Origin: Fimenecus sp045602655 | GTDB taxonomy: Bacteria; Bacillota; Clostridia; Oscillospirales; Acutalibacteraceae | Direction of reading: 5' to 3' | Assembly (NCBI GenBank): GCA_045602655.1 | Contig: JAZSBY010000052.1 | Coordinates: 1 to 20,654 of the forward strand | DNA: 20,654 nt | Shown: positions 1 through 5,984 of the stretch, piece after piece | Layout of the letters: the number at the start of each line of letters is the position of its first letter | Position numbering within the stretch: the first letter of the stretch is position 1 | The notes under the pieces: model-generated | What the model was told of the DNA's origin: nothing | The model's database searches: none | What the model saw: the letters and a program-made list of their open reading frames with translations, nothing else | Translations under genes and position numbers: made by a program

Positions 1-275
1 GGGATAAGACGGAAATCCTGGAAAACGATACCCATTGTTCTTCTGAATTTTGGAATATCTCTTTTCCTGATTTTGTTAAGGTCGTAGTTATTGATAATAA
101 CAGAGCCGCTATTTGGCACCTGCTCACGCATAATTATTTTAAGAAATGTACTTTTGCCGGCACCTGATGCACCTACTATAAAGACAAATTCACCATCATT
201 GATTGTCAATGAAACATCTTTAAGGGCGTTTGTGCCATTGTCGTATGTTTTTGAAACATGTCTGAATTCAATCAC
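1..275 (-). CDS. ftsE: Cell-division ABC transporter ATPase FtsE, N-terminal part
   Basis: This is the first ~91 residues of an ABC ATPase; the gene continues past the left edge. The visible protein begins MIEFRHVSKTYDNGTNAL, has a Walker A motif GASGAGKST near residues 35-43 and a Q-loop VFQDFRLIP near residues 83-91. Basic residues before the Q-loop (KIRKRDIPKFRRTMG) and the FQDFRL signature are typical of FtsE rather than other ABC ATPases. FtsE pairs with membrane protein FtsX at the divisome or elongation machinery and activates peptidoglycan hydrolases. I chose the GTG at 275 because a GGAAAGG ribosome binding site (284-290) sits 8 bases upstream; an in-frame GTG at 284 lies inside that site. 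ftsX is expected outside the window. Identification is by motif recognition and is strong, but the Walker B and signature motifs are not in view. Confidence 0.88.
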   Translation of the reverse strand, partial: MIEFRHVSKTYDNGTNALKDVSLTINDGEFVFIVGASGAGKSTFLKIIMREQVPNSGSVIINNYDLNKIRKRDIPKFRRTMGIVFQDFRLI

Positions 276-358
276 GATATGCACCTTTCCTTTATAAATT
301 ATTCTGAAAAATAACTAAAATTAGAAACAATAACACATAATAGTCATTGTTGGTTTTC

Positions 359-386
359 ATTATACCACAAAATATTGTATTTGTAA
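359..386 (-). promoter_or_regulatory. Promoter for ftsE
   Basis: On the minus strand a TTACAA -35 box (381-386) and a perfect TATAAT -10 box (359-364) are separated by 16 bases. The site lies 84 bases upstream of the ftsE start, so the transcript would have a leader of roughly 75 bases in which I see no riboswitch-like fold. It is a sigma-A-type promoter by pattern only. Confidence 0.6.
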
Positions 387-539
387 CACATTTTATAGAA
401 AGTTAACATTTATCGTCGTTTTACACAAAAACATTTCATATTATTGTTGATTTTGTATAAGGTATAAAAATAAGATGAGGTTTCATCTGTAGTTAAAGTA
501 GTCAAGGCCCCCTACCGATAATCATTAGAATTAAACTAT

Positions 540-686
540 CCTATGTTCGACAAATTGGAGTTTGTCGGGGTGTTCCCCCCTTCCGTCACTCGCTATACTC
601 GTGCCACCTTCCCCTCGTAGGGGGAAGGCTATAATAGGCTCCACCCTTGAGGGGGAGCTGGATTGCCGTAGGCAAGACTGAGGGGG
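540..686. repeat. GC-rich dispersed palindromic repeat (MITE-like)
   Basis: This block is much richer in G and C than its surroundings and is built of consecutive hairpins: CGACAAA/TTTGTCG (548-554 with 561-567), CCTTCCCC/GGGGAAGG (607-614 with 621-628), GCTCC-a-CCC/GGGGGAGC (638-646 with 651-658) and TTGCC/GGCAA (663-667 with 671-675). The middle part, a GGCTCC...GGGAGCTGG hairpin followed by a small variable hairpin and CTGAGGGGG, resembles a noncoding repeat scattered between genes in many gut Clostridia. The nine bases CGACAAATT occur at 548-556 and again at 704-712, bracketing the block. No open reading frame or transposase is present, so it would need to be mobilised in trans if it moves at all. 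The wider stretch from 387 to 540 shows nothing I can name. Confidence 0.55.
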
Positions 687-827
687 GTTAAATCAAATCA
701 TCCCGACAAATTCAAATTTGACGCTCGTTGCCACGTCAGCGAAAACAGTCCACCGGACTGTTTTCTTCCGCAAATCTAAGATTTGCTCCTTCCTTGTTCG
801 AATCCCCTCCTTTTTCATTATAAAACA

Positions 828-860
828 AAAACAGAGCACACAAGAAGTGTACTCTGTTTT
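828..860 (-). terminator. Terminator-like stem-loop beside tRNA-Arg 3' fragment
   Basis: Arms AAAACAGAG (828-836) and CTCTGTTTT (852-860) pair over nine bases. After one C-A mismatch, ACAC/GTGT pairs for four more bases around an AAGAA loop. On the minus strand, the stem follows immediately after the tRNA 3' fragment and ends in a T-rich tract, as a tRNA terminator would. It is structurally equivalent to, but different in sequence from, the terminator of the intact tRNA gene at 1008-1043. Confidence 0.6.
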
Positions 861-862
861 CC

Positions 863-885
863 TGGCACGCCGGAAGGGATTCGAA
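863..885 (-). pseudogene. Duplicated 3' end of tRNA-Arg (acceptor, CCA and half T-arm)
   Basis: These 23 bases match 1044-1066, the CCA end, acceptor strand and T-loop start of the intact tRNA-Arg, without a difference. The match stops abruptly after TTCGAA; the sequence beyond has no anticodon or D-arm, so this is not a second tRNA. It has its own terminator-like hairpin directly downstream on the minus strand. The two copies form direct repeats around a 158-base segment, the geometry expected for attL/attR of something integrated in the tRNA 3' end, or for a tandem duplication. No integrase is visible. Confidence 0.75.
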
Positions 886-1043
886 TTATAAACTCACAAT
901 GCGAATGGGGGATTCGCATTGTGCTCTTCGCTAAAAACGATTCCCCGAATCGTTTTCTTAACGCTCAGACCCTCACGGGTTCGAATCCCATATTACAAAA
1001 CATAAAATTAAAAGAGAGTCTGCAAAAGCAAACTCTCTTTTAA
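886..1043. repeat. tRNA-abutting palindromic module, copy 2
   Basis: This 158-base segment lies between the two copies of the tRNA-Arg 3' end. It contains a perfect 12-base-pair hairpin (895-906 with 912-923, GGGGG loop), a perfect 10-base-pair hairpin AAAACGATTC/GAATCGTTTT (934-943 with 947-956, CCC loop), an inverted copy of the tRNA T-arm GGGTTCGAATCCC (977-989) and the tRNA terminator (1008-1043). It repeats the part order of copy 1. A reading frame crosses it on the plus strand, but it runs through hairpins and the tRNA terminator and is not credible as a gene. Confidence 0.6.
1008..1043 (-). terminator. Intrinsic terminator of tRNA-Arg
   Basis: A perfect 12-base-pair stem, TTAAAAGAGAGT (1008-1019) with ACTCTCTTTTAA (1032-1043), begins at the base after the encoded CCA end on the minus strand and finishes in a T-rich stretch. 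The 12-base loop is CTGCAAAAGCAA as read on the plus strand. Confidence 0.75.
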
Positions 1044-1120
1044 TGGCACGCCGGAAGGGATTCGAACCCCCGACCTTTTGGTTCGTAGCCAAACACTCTA
1101 TCCAGCTGAGCTACCGGCGC
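1044..1120 (-). tRNA. tRNA-Arg (anticodon ACG)
   Basis: The minus strand folds as a complete cloverleaf. The acceptor is GCGCCGG with CCGGCGT, the D-stem GCTC/GAGT, the anticodon stem TTTGG/CCAAA around loop CTACGAA giving anticodon ACG, the T-stem GGGGG/CCCTT around TTCGAAT, then discriminator G and an encoded CCA. ACG-reading tRNA-Arg normally has A34 deaminated to inosine by TadA to read CGU, CGC and CGA. Three G-U wobbles (1-72 and two in the T-stem) involve bases in or beside the 3' segment duplicated at 863-885; a fourth is in the D-stem. That would fit a 3' end rewritten by an integrated sequence, but this is inference. Confidence 0.95.
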
Positions 1121-1143
1121 ATAACAGTTTTAACTGCCCGAAT

Positions 1144-1172
1144 ATAATACCATTACAAGTTGAAAAAGTCAA
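1144..1172 (-). promoter_or_regulatory. Promoter for tRNA-Arg
   Basis: On the minus strand TTGACT (1167-1172) and TATTAT (1144-1149) are spaced by 17 bases. The predicted start is about 17 bases upstream of the mature tRNA 5' end, as expected for a single-gene tRNA transcript. Confidence 0.7.
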
Positions 1173-1209
1173 CAGTTTTTTTATTATTTGCAGAATAAAT
1201 CTTATCCTT

Positions 1210-2127
1210 TTAAAATTCTCCTGCAATTGATGTTTTCATAAATTCCTGAAAGTCACAATTTATACTGTTCCCAATCCAAGCTTTCACATAAATGCTTGGG
1301 AATGAGCAGAAAGGGAGGATTTCAATTCCTGCATTTTCATATTCCCTGACACCTTCATAATTCACTCCTCTTTTCAGGTTAACAAGGTAGACGGGAATAT
1401 TTTTTTGTTTGGCTTTTTTTATAAAATCAAGAAACTCCTGACTTTTGATGTTCACAGTACCTGAATGATATGGTCTTAAAATTATTGCTTTTACTCCGTC
1501 CAAATCATAATCATAAATTGCACCCGGAGAAACCGTAACAACTAATGTATATGAATTCTCTGATAACTCAAATTTGCCCAAGGATGATTTTACAGTCGCC
1601 GGTGGCAGACTATAAACCTTATCATCGGCTTCATTGAACATTATAACTCTGTTGCCCTGATGGAATTCAACTTTCTTGTTATCATTTGAGTAAGCAATAT
1701 AAACACCGGTACCCTTTTTATTTTTTATAAAATCAACTGCACCATTAAAATTCATTTGTCCGTTTGAACGGAAATCTGCCATAGGATACTGTGCAGAAAC
1801 CAACAAAACGGGGATTTTGCAATTGCCTACTGCGTATGAAAGTGCAGAGGCAGAGAATTGGAGGGAATCCGTACCGTGAGTAACAATAATACCATCATAA
1901 TCCCTTGAAACACTATCGCAAACAATATCAACTAAAGAATTTATTTCCTTATATGAAAGGTACTCACTATGGAGGGTAAAAGGCTCAAGCACTTGGAATT
2001 CAACATCATTATACTTTTCTGAATAATTGTTCACGACAAGCCTTTTAGCATTGTCATCAGTATAAATATATCCGTCGTGAATCACACTACCGATTGTTCC
2101 GCCTGTTAAGATTACAAGAATTTTCAT
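1210..2127 (-). CDS. L-asparaginase (type I-like)
   Basis: A 305-residue cytoplasmic enzyme predicted to hydrolyse L-asparagine to aspartate and ammonia. The first active-site block ILTGGTIGS contains the nucleophilic threonine (Thr11), and the second block VTHGTDSLQFSASAL (about residues 82-96) supplies the second threonine and the Lys/Asp relay region typical of the asparaginase/glutaminase superfamily; VSAQYPMADFRSNG follows as usual in clostridial members. There is no signal peptide, which fits a type I-like enzyme. I preferred the ATG at 2127 because the AGGGG ribosome site is well spaced for it, whereas the in-frame GTG at 2136 overlaps that site. It stands alone, divergent from the sporulation operon. 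Substrate preference between asparagine and glutamine, or membership in the GatD-like branch, cannot be settled by eye. Confidence 0.85.
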   Translation of the reverse strand: MKILVILTGGTIGSVIHDGYIYTDDNAKRLVVNNYSEKYNDVEFQVLEPFTLHSEYLSYKEINSLVDIVCDSVSRDYDGIIVTHGTDSLQFSASALSYAVGNCKIPVLLVSAQYPMADFRSNGQMNFNGAVDFIKNKKGTGVYIAYSNDNKKVEFHQGNRVIMFNEADDKVYSLPPATVKSSLGKFELSENSYTLVVTVSPGAIYDYDLDGVKAIILRPYHSGTVNIKSQEFLDFIKKAKQKNIPVYLVNLKRGVNYEGVREYENAGIEILPFCSFPSIYVKAWIGNSINCDFQEFMKTSIAGEF

Positions 2128-2152
2128 TTTAAGCACCCCTAATCATTTATAT

Positions 2153-2181
2153 ATTATACAGTTTATATTCTTTTATTTCAA
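2153..2181 (-). promoter_or_regulatory. Promoter for asparaginase
   Basis: On the minus strand TTGAAA (2176-2181) and a perfect TATAAT (2153-2158) are separated by 17 bases, placing the start roughly 20 bases before the ATG at 2127. It lies in the region shared with the divergent spoIIA operon. Confidence 0.65.
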
Positions 2182-2245
2182 TTGCTTATTATGACAATTT
2201 TCTCGCAAGTGAAATATTACAATTAAGAAAAAAGGAGGTTTAAAA

Positions 2246-2578
2246 ATGAGTGTAAAGATTGAATTTCAAGATGAATCACTATTTTGCAGACTAAATGGCG
2301 AAATTGACCACCACACAACCTTACCTATTCGTCTTGATATTGACGAACGAATTGAAAATTGCCGTCCGCAAACTGTAATTCTGGATTTTACCGATGTAAC
2401 CTTTATGGACAGTTCGGGAATCGGACTTGTTATGGGCAGGTACAAATTGCTTGGTGAGTTGGGTGGTAGTCTGGAAGTAATTGGTCTTTCCGATAACTCT
2501 TACAAGGTTATGCGACTTGCAGGTCTTGACAGAATTGCAAATATAAAAAAAGGAGGAAAGAAAATTGGTAATAAATGA
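2246..2578 (+). CDS. spoIIAA: Anti-sigma F factor antagonist SpoIIAA
   Basis: A 110-residue STAS-domain protein. It frees sigma F in the forespore by binding the anti-sigma factor SpoIIAB; SpoIIAB inactivates it by phosphorylation and SpoIIE reactivates it. The diagnostic stretch ILDFTDVTFMDSSGIGLV (residues 45-62) carries the phosphorylatable serine in DSSG, by alignment Ser56, and GRYK follows as in characterised homologues. The ribosome binding site AAAGGAGG precedes the ATG at good spacing. It is the first gene of a three-gene operon, and its last codons, KKGGKK, are encoded by the Shine-Dalgarno region of spoIIAB. Its order and length match the family. Initiation of this operon is normally by sigma H with Spo0A, but I could not identify those sites confidently. 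Confidence 0.95.
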   Translation: MSVKIEFQDESLFCRLNGEIDHHTTLPIRLDIDERIENCRPQTVILDFTDVTFMDSSGIGLVMGRYKLLGELGGSLEVIGLSDNSYKVMRLAGLDRIANIKKGGKKIGNK

Positions 2579-2996
2579 ATTTAAAATGGCTGTTGACAGT
2601 CGTTCAATAAACGAAAGTTTTACCCGTGTTACAGTGTCTGCATTCGCATCCCAACTTGACCCTACAGTTGAAGAAATAAATGACATTAAAACCGCTGTCA
2701 GCGAGGCTGTTACAAACTGTATTGTTCACGGATACAAAAATAATGTTGGCAGGGTTTACATAAGTGCAAAAATTCACAATGACGGAAAAATTGTAATAAC
2801 TGTAAAAGACCGTGGTTGCGGAATAAGTGACATAAAAAAGGCACGGGAGCCACTTTTTACCACTCTTGGCGGTGACCGTGCAGGACTTGGTTTTTCTGTT
2901 ATGGAAAGCTTTATGGACAAGGTATCTGTACGCTCAACAGTCAACAAGGGTACTACTGTCACTCTCACTAAAAAAATCTGTGGTCGCAAAAAATGA
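2565..2996 (+). CDS. spoIIAB: Anti-sigma F factor / kinase SpoIIAB
   Basis: A 143-residue GHKL-fold serine kinase and anti-sigma factor. With ATP it holds sigma F inactive before asymmetric division and phosphorylates SpoIIAA. Visible motifs are the N-box EAVTNCIVHGY (residues 47-57), the G1 box DRGCGI (82-87) and the G2 box GDRAGLGF (103-110). The NESFTRVTVSAF segment near the N-terminus matches the region that contacts SpoIIAA and sigma F. The start is a TTG at 2565, eight bases after an AAAGGAGG site; no ATG is available before residue 8, inside the conserved fold. The gene overlaps spoIIAA by 14 bases, and its stop overlaps the sigF start in an ATGA, so translation of all three is probably coupled. 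Confidence 0.95.
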   Translation: MVINEFKMAVDSRSINESFTRVTVSAFASQLDPTVEEINDIKTAVSEAVTNCIVHGYKNNVGRVYISAKIHNDGKIVITVKDRGCGISDIKKAREPLFTTLGGDRAGLGFSVMESFMDKVSVRSTVNKGTTVTLTKKICGRKK

Positions 2997-3643
2997 CAAG
3001 GGACGAACTTATTCTTAACAACTTAGGTCTTGTGGGCAAATGTGCCTCAAAATTCATTGGTAAAGGCGTTGACTATGAGGATTTATATTCTGCAGGATGT
3101 GTCGGACTTATCAAAGCGGCTGACGGTTTTCGCGAGGACCTTGGTTTTGCATTTTCCACCTATGCTGTTCCTTCCATTTTAGGTGAAATCAAACGGATTT
3201 TTCGTGATGATGGTACTATTAAAATAAGTCGTTCATTAAAGGAGGAAGCACGAAATCTTTTGATTGTAAAAGAAAAGTTTGAAAAGGAAAATGGCATTGA
3301 ACCAACCGTTTCAGAGTTGGCAAGGCTCATTAACAAGAGTATTCCCGAAACGGCTCAGTTAATCTGTGTTTTGCAACCCGTTAAATCGTTAACCGCTGAC
3401 AATGATGACGAAAATCAAATCGACATTCCCGCAGAGGATGAATATACTCCAATTGACAACAGACTTTCTGTTCAGCAAATATTAAATCAATTATCCGAAA
3501 AAGACAGGGAACTGATTTCCCTAAGGTTTTTTCGCGGACTTACCCAAAGCAAAACAGCGGATATACTTGGAATTTCACAGGTTCAGGTTTCGCGAAAAGA
3601 AAAAATAATCTTATCGGAGTTACGAAAAAAACTGACGGGCTGA
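2993..3643 (+). CDS. sigF: Forespore RNA polymerase sigma-F factor
   Basis: A 216-residue sigma-70 family factor lacking region 1, directing the first forespore-specific transcription after asymmetric division. Region 2 is clear: VDYEDLYSAGCVGLIKAADG is the core-binding segment, followed by FSTYAVPSILGEIKRIFRDD for the -10 element. Region 3 carries ISRSLKEEARNLL, and region 4 ends in an HTH, LTQSKTADILGISQVQVSRKEK, for the -35 element. The start overlaps the spoIIAB stop as ATGA with no strong ribosome site of its own, which indicates coupled translation. The gene is followed immediately by a strong terminator, so the operon ends here and spoVA genes are not in the same transcript. Sigma G is the closest alternative, but position behind spoIIAA-AB settles it. 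Confidence 0.95.
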   Translation: MTRDELILNNLGLVGKCASKFIGKGVDYEDLYSAGCVGLIKAADGFREDLGFAFSTYAVPSILGEIKRIFRDDGTIKISRSLKEEARNLLIVKEKFEKENGIEPTVSELARLINKSIPETAQLICVLQPVKSLTADNDDENQIDIPAEDEYTPIDNRLSVQQILNQLSEKDRELISLRFFRGLTQSKTADILGISQVQVSRKEKIILSELRKKLTG

Positions 3644-3648
3644 AAAAT

Positions 3649-3677
3649 TTGATATTTTTCAAGAGATATGATAGAAT
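3649..3677 (+). promoter_or_regulatory. Promoter for the DUF5696-type lipoprotein
   Basis: TTGATA (3649-3654) and TAGAAT (3672-3677) are separated by 17 bases. The -10 box falls inside the left arm of the sigF terminator hairpin, and the predicted start (near 3684) falls in its loop, so the new transcript would carry only the right arm and could not refold the terminator. It is the only promoter-like site ahead of the lipoprotein gene. Confidence 0.45.
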
Positions 3678-3704
3678 ATAAAAAGTATTCTATCATATTT
3701 TTTT
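3666..3704 (+). terminator. Intrinsic terminator of the spoIIA operon
   Basis: A perfect 13-base-pair stem, ATATGATAGAATA (3666-3678) with TATTCTATCATAT (3686-3698), has a seven-base loop and is followed by a run of seven T residues (3698-3704). It lies 23 bases past the sigF stop. Confidence 0.85.
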
Positions 3705-3715
3705 GGGAGAGCATT

Positions 3716-5917
3716 ATGAAACAATCTCGCTATTCTACAATAAGCAAAATCGTGGCTGTTCTTTGCCTTGTTTCCATATTATTTACATCTTGTGCAAGCA
3801 CATTCAGTATTGACAAAGTCAGAGCAGACTCACTTGAATATATCAATGCTGACTACTCCGGTGATAATATGCACAAAGTCAATGAGGATACATACACATC
3901 CGTTTGCTCATCGGGTCTTATTGAGTTACTTTTTGATGAGTCAACTGCCACTGTTGCAATCCGTGATAACCACACAAGGAAAATATGGAATACTCTTCCG
4001 TCAAACAATATAACCAAGCAGATTAGTGCATCCGCAGTTGAAATTGTCCTCTCAAACGGTGATGGTAAAATCTACACTCTTAATTCTCAGGATAATTCCG
4101 TTAACTTCGGAAATTTCTCCTACACTTTAGGTGTTGACGAGGTTACTGTTAAATATGCCTTCGGTCTTACAAAGGAAAGTGGTGCAAAAAGCATCTCCGA
4201 AGTGGATAAAGGCGAAATCCGTGCTGATTTGACTGTTACATACAGACTGAAAGACGGCTCGCTTCTTGTAAATATCAATATGAACAACCTCTCTCTTCCG
4301 AAAGATGTTTACCTTGAAAAGATTACTGTGCTTAATAATTTTGGTGCTTACGAAACAAGTGGCGAAAATGATTATATTTTTGTACCCGACGGCAGTGGTG
4401 CTCTTATTATGACAGGACAAAGGGACGACAGCTTTTCACCTGTTTCCCTATCTGTTTATGGTGAAAATCTTGCTACCACAAAGACGATTTCCGAATCCAA
4501 ATGCCTGTTAGGTGCTTTTGGTCTAAAAAATGGTGATAACGCATTCCTTTGCATTATAGAAAAGGGCGATGCTATTGCACAGATAAATGCTAACAGAAAT
4601 AATCCTACATCCCTTAATGCTGTTTACGCAAGCTTTTCTACAACAGATATTCTCAAAAATGAAAAGGAAAACAAGGTGACACGATACTATGGTTATCAAT
4701 ACCAAAGCGAAATTCAATTATGTTACCGTTTTCTTTCCGGCAAGTCTGCAACATATTCCGGTATGGCAACTACCTGTCGTGAAAACTTAATCCGAAATTC
4801 TATTCTTCCTGCCGAGTCACTTTCTGTTAACAGTGAGCATATCCCTATGATTATTTCCTTACAGGCAGGGTATCAGAATGAAAAGGGGAAATATGTTGTG
4901 CTGTCCGACTTTGAGCAGTCACTTTCCCTTGTAACGCTCTTAAAAGCAAAGGGAGTTAACAATATTTATCTGCAATATAAAGGTGTTTATGAAAACGCCA
5001 ATAATGGTGGGAACGACGATTTTGATAAATTAAAAAACGCACTTGGTAACTCAACAGATTACGAAAATCTATACAATTACCTAAATAGTCAAAAGTTTTC
5101 ATTGTTTATTGACACAGACATTCTTTCTTGCAAAGACAATTCTCCCGTTGCAAAATCCGTTGACGGAAAGCCAATAAAGAATGAGTTGGGAAAGCCTTTC
5201 CCGAAATCCAATGCAACACAGGCATTTTTGAAAATGAACAATTTTGAAGACAGAGTTAACAGTATTCTTACAGACTCTGAAAACTTAATGTTTGACGGCT
5301 ATTGTCTTAACGATATGGGAAAATATCTTTACTCTGACTACTCAAACAATTCATATTCAAGAAATCAGGCACAGACAGAAATTTTTTCTCAAATCCCAAC
5401 CCTTGCTACAAACAAATCGCTAATGGTTGAACACGGTAATTTTTACACAATCAAAGGTGCTGATACTGTTTTAAACATTCCCACAACACCTCTTGCATAT
5501 AAAGAAAGTTACGCTTATGTGGGAATTCCGTTTATCCAGATGCTTGTTCACGGAATGCTGGAATATAGTTCTGCTCCCTTAAATATTTCAGATGATATGC
5601 AAACCTTGTTCTTGAAATCCGTTGAATATGGTTGTATTCCAAGTGCATACTGGTACTGTACTGCATTTGATGAAAAGCACGATGCTTCTTATTACTACGA
5701 TAACAACATCAACGATATGGTAACATTCTATACAAGAGCAAATCAGGCACTTTCTGATTTGCGTGAATCAAGAATGACATCCCACCAACAAGTTCAGTCA
5801 GGTGTTTATTGCACCGAATATGACAACAGCACAAAGGTTTATGTTAATTACACAAATAAAGAGGTAACCATACACGGTGTTGTTGTAAATGCATTAGATT
5901 GTGTGACAATTTCATAA
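3716..5917 (+). CDS. Large lipoprotein, DUF5696-like
   Basis: A 733-residue predicted lipoprotein. The start at 3716 gives a typical signal peptide (MKQSRYSTISKIVAVL...) with lipobox LFTSC and lipidated Cys26; a GGGAGAG ribosome site precedes it. An in-frame ATG at 3668 lies inside the upstream terminator and is rejected. The segment YIFVPDGSGALIM near residues 219-231 and the later GKYVVLSDFEQSLSLVTLLKAKGVNNIYLQYKG look like the DUF5696 family, whose members are large surface proteins with a beta-rich N-terminal half and a barrel-like C-terminal half reminiscent of glycoside hydrolases. That family call is from memory of the motif, and the biochemical role is unknown. The gene follows the sporulation operon but has its own promoter, so a sporulation role is not implied. 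Confidence 0.72.
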   Translation: MKQSRYSTISKIVAVLCLVSILFTSCASTFSIDKVRADSLEYINADYSGDNMHKVNEDTYTSVCSSGLIELLFDESTATVAIRDNHTRKIWNTLPSNNITKQISASAVEIVLSNGDGKIYTLNSQDNSVNFGNFSYTLGVDEVTVKYAFGLTKESGAKSISEVDKGEIRADLTVTYRLKDGSLLVNINMNNLSLPKDVYLEKITVLNNFGAYETSGENDYIFVPDGSGALIMTGQRDDSFSPVSLSVYGENLATTKTISESKCLLGAFGLKNGDNAFLCIIEKGDAIAQINANRNNPTSLNAVYASFSTTDILKNEKENKVTRYYGYQYQSEIQLCYRFLSGKSATYSGMATTCRENLIRNSILPAESLSVNSEHIPMIISLQAGYQNEKGKYVVLSDFEQSLSLVTLLKAKGVNNIYLQYKGVYENANNGGNDDFDKLKNALGNSTDYENLYNYLNSQKFSLFIDTDILSCKDNSPVAKSVDGKPIKNELGKPFPKSNATQAFLKMNNFEDRVNSILTDSENLMFDGYCLNDMGKYLYSDYSNNSYSRNQAQTEIFSQIPTLATNKSLMVEHGNFYTIKGADTVLNIPTTPLAYKESYAYVGIPFIQMLVHGMLEYSSAPLNISDDMQTLFLKSVEYGCIPSAYWYCTAFDEKHDASYYYDNNINDMVTFYTRANQALSDLRESRMTSHQQVQSGVYCTEYDNSTKVYVNYTNKEVTIHGVVVNALDCVTIS

Positions 5918-5933
5918 AAAAGAATATAGTGCT

Positions 5934-5970
5934 AAAAAAGTGGCTGATATGCAATATATCAGCCACTTTT
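5934..5970. terminator. Bidirectional terminator between converging genes
   Basis: A perfect 15-base-pair stem, AAAAGTGGCTGATAT (5936-5950) with ATATCAGCCACTTTT (5956-5970), has a five-base loop. It sits midway between the lipoprotein stop and the pseudokinase stop. The minus strand ends in six T residues, making it the stronger direction for the pseudokinase gene. Confidence 0.85.
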
Positions 5971-5984
5971 AACATTTTTAGTTG

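Larger units (their letters stand above)
703..885. repeat. tRNA-abutting palindromic module, copy 1
   Basis: Reading left to right the module holds CAAATT/AATTTG (707-720), a hairpin with arms at 741-751 and 755-765, a second hairpin GCAAATC/GATTTGC (770-776, 780-786), the T-arm-like string GTTCGAATCCC (796-806), a terminator-like stem-loop (828-860) and 23 bases identical to the 3' end of the neighbouring tRNA-Arg gene (863-885). The same order of parts recurs in the next module (886-1120), where the last part is the full tRNA gene. The corresponding hairpins keep the same length, three-base loop and AAAAC/GTTTT base but differ by compensated base-pair swaps. Its boundaries are uncertain on the left. 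It encodes no plausible protein. Confidence 0.55.

Noticed and set aside
863..990. A possible second tRNA on either strand
   Set aside because: Only an acceptor/T-arm piece (863-885) and isolated T-arm-like strings are present; no anticodon or D-arm can be folded.
783..1043. An 86-codon plus-strand reading frame across the repeat region
   Set aside because: It runs through two perfect hairpins, the tRNA 3' fragment and the tRNA terminator, has no ribosome binding site and encodes low-complexity, family-less sequence.
540..1043. CRISPR array
   Set aside because: The palindromes differ in sequence and spacing; there are no regularly repeated units with unique spacers and no cas genes.
2182..2245. 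Sigma-H promoter and Spo0A box upstream of spoIIAA
   Set aside because: Expected from other sporulators, but only partial matches (GTGAAAT; TTGTCAT on the minus strand) are visible, too weak to annotate.
3668..3715. Longer start for the DUF5696-type lipoprotein
   Set aside because: The extra 16 codons lie in the spoIIA terminator and would destroy the signal peptide; ATG 3716 has a ribosome site and a proper lipobox.
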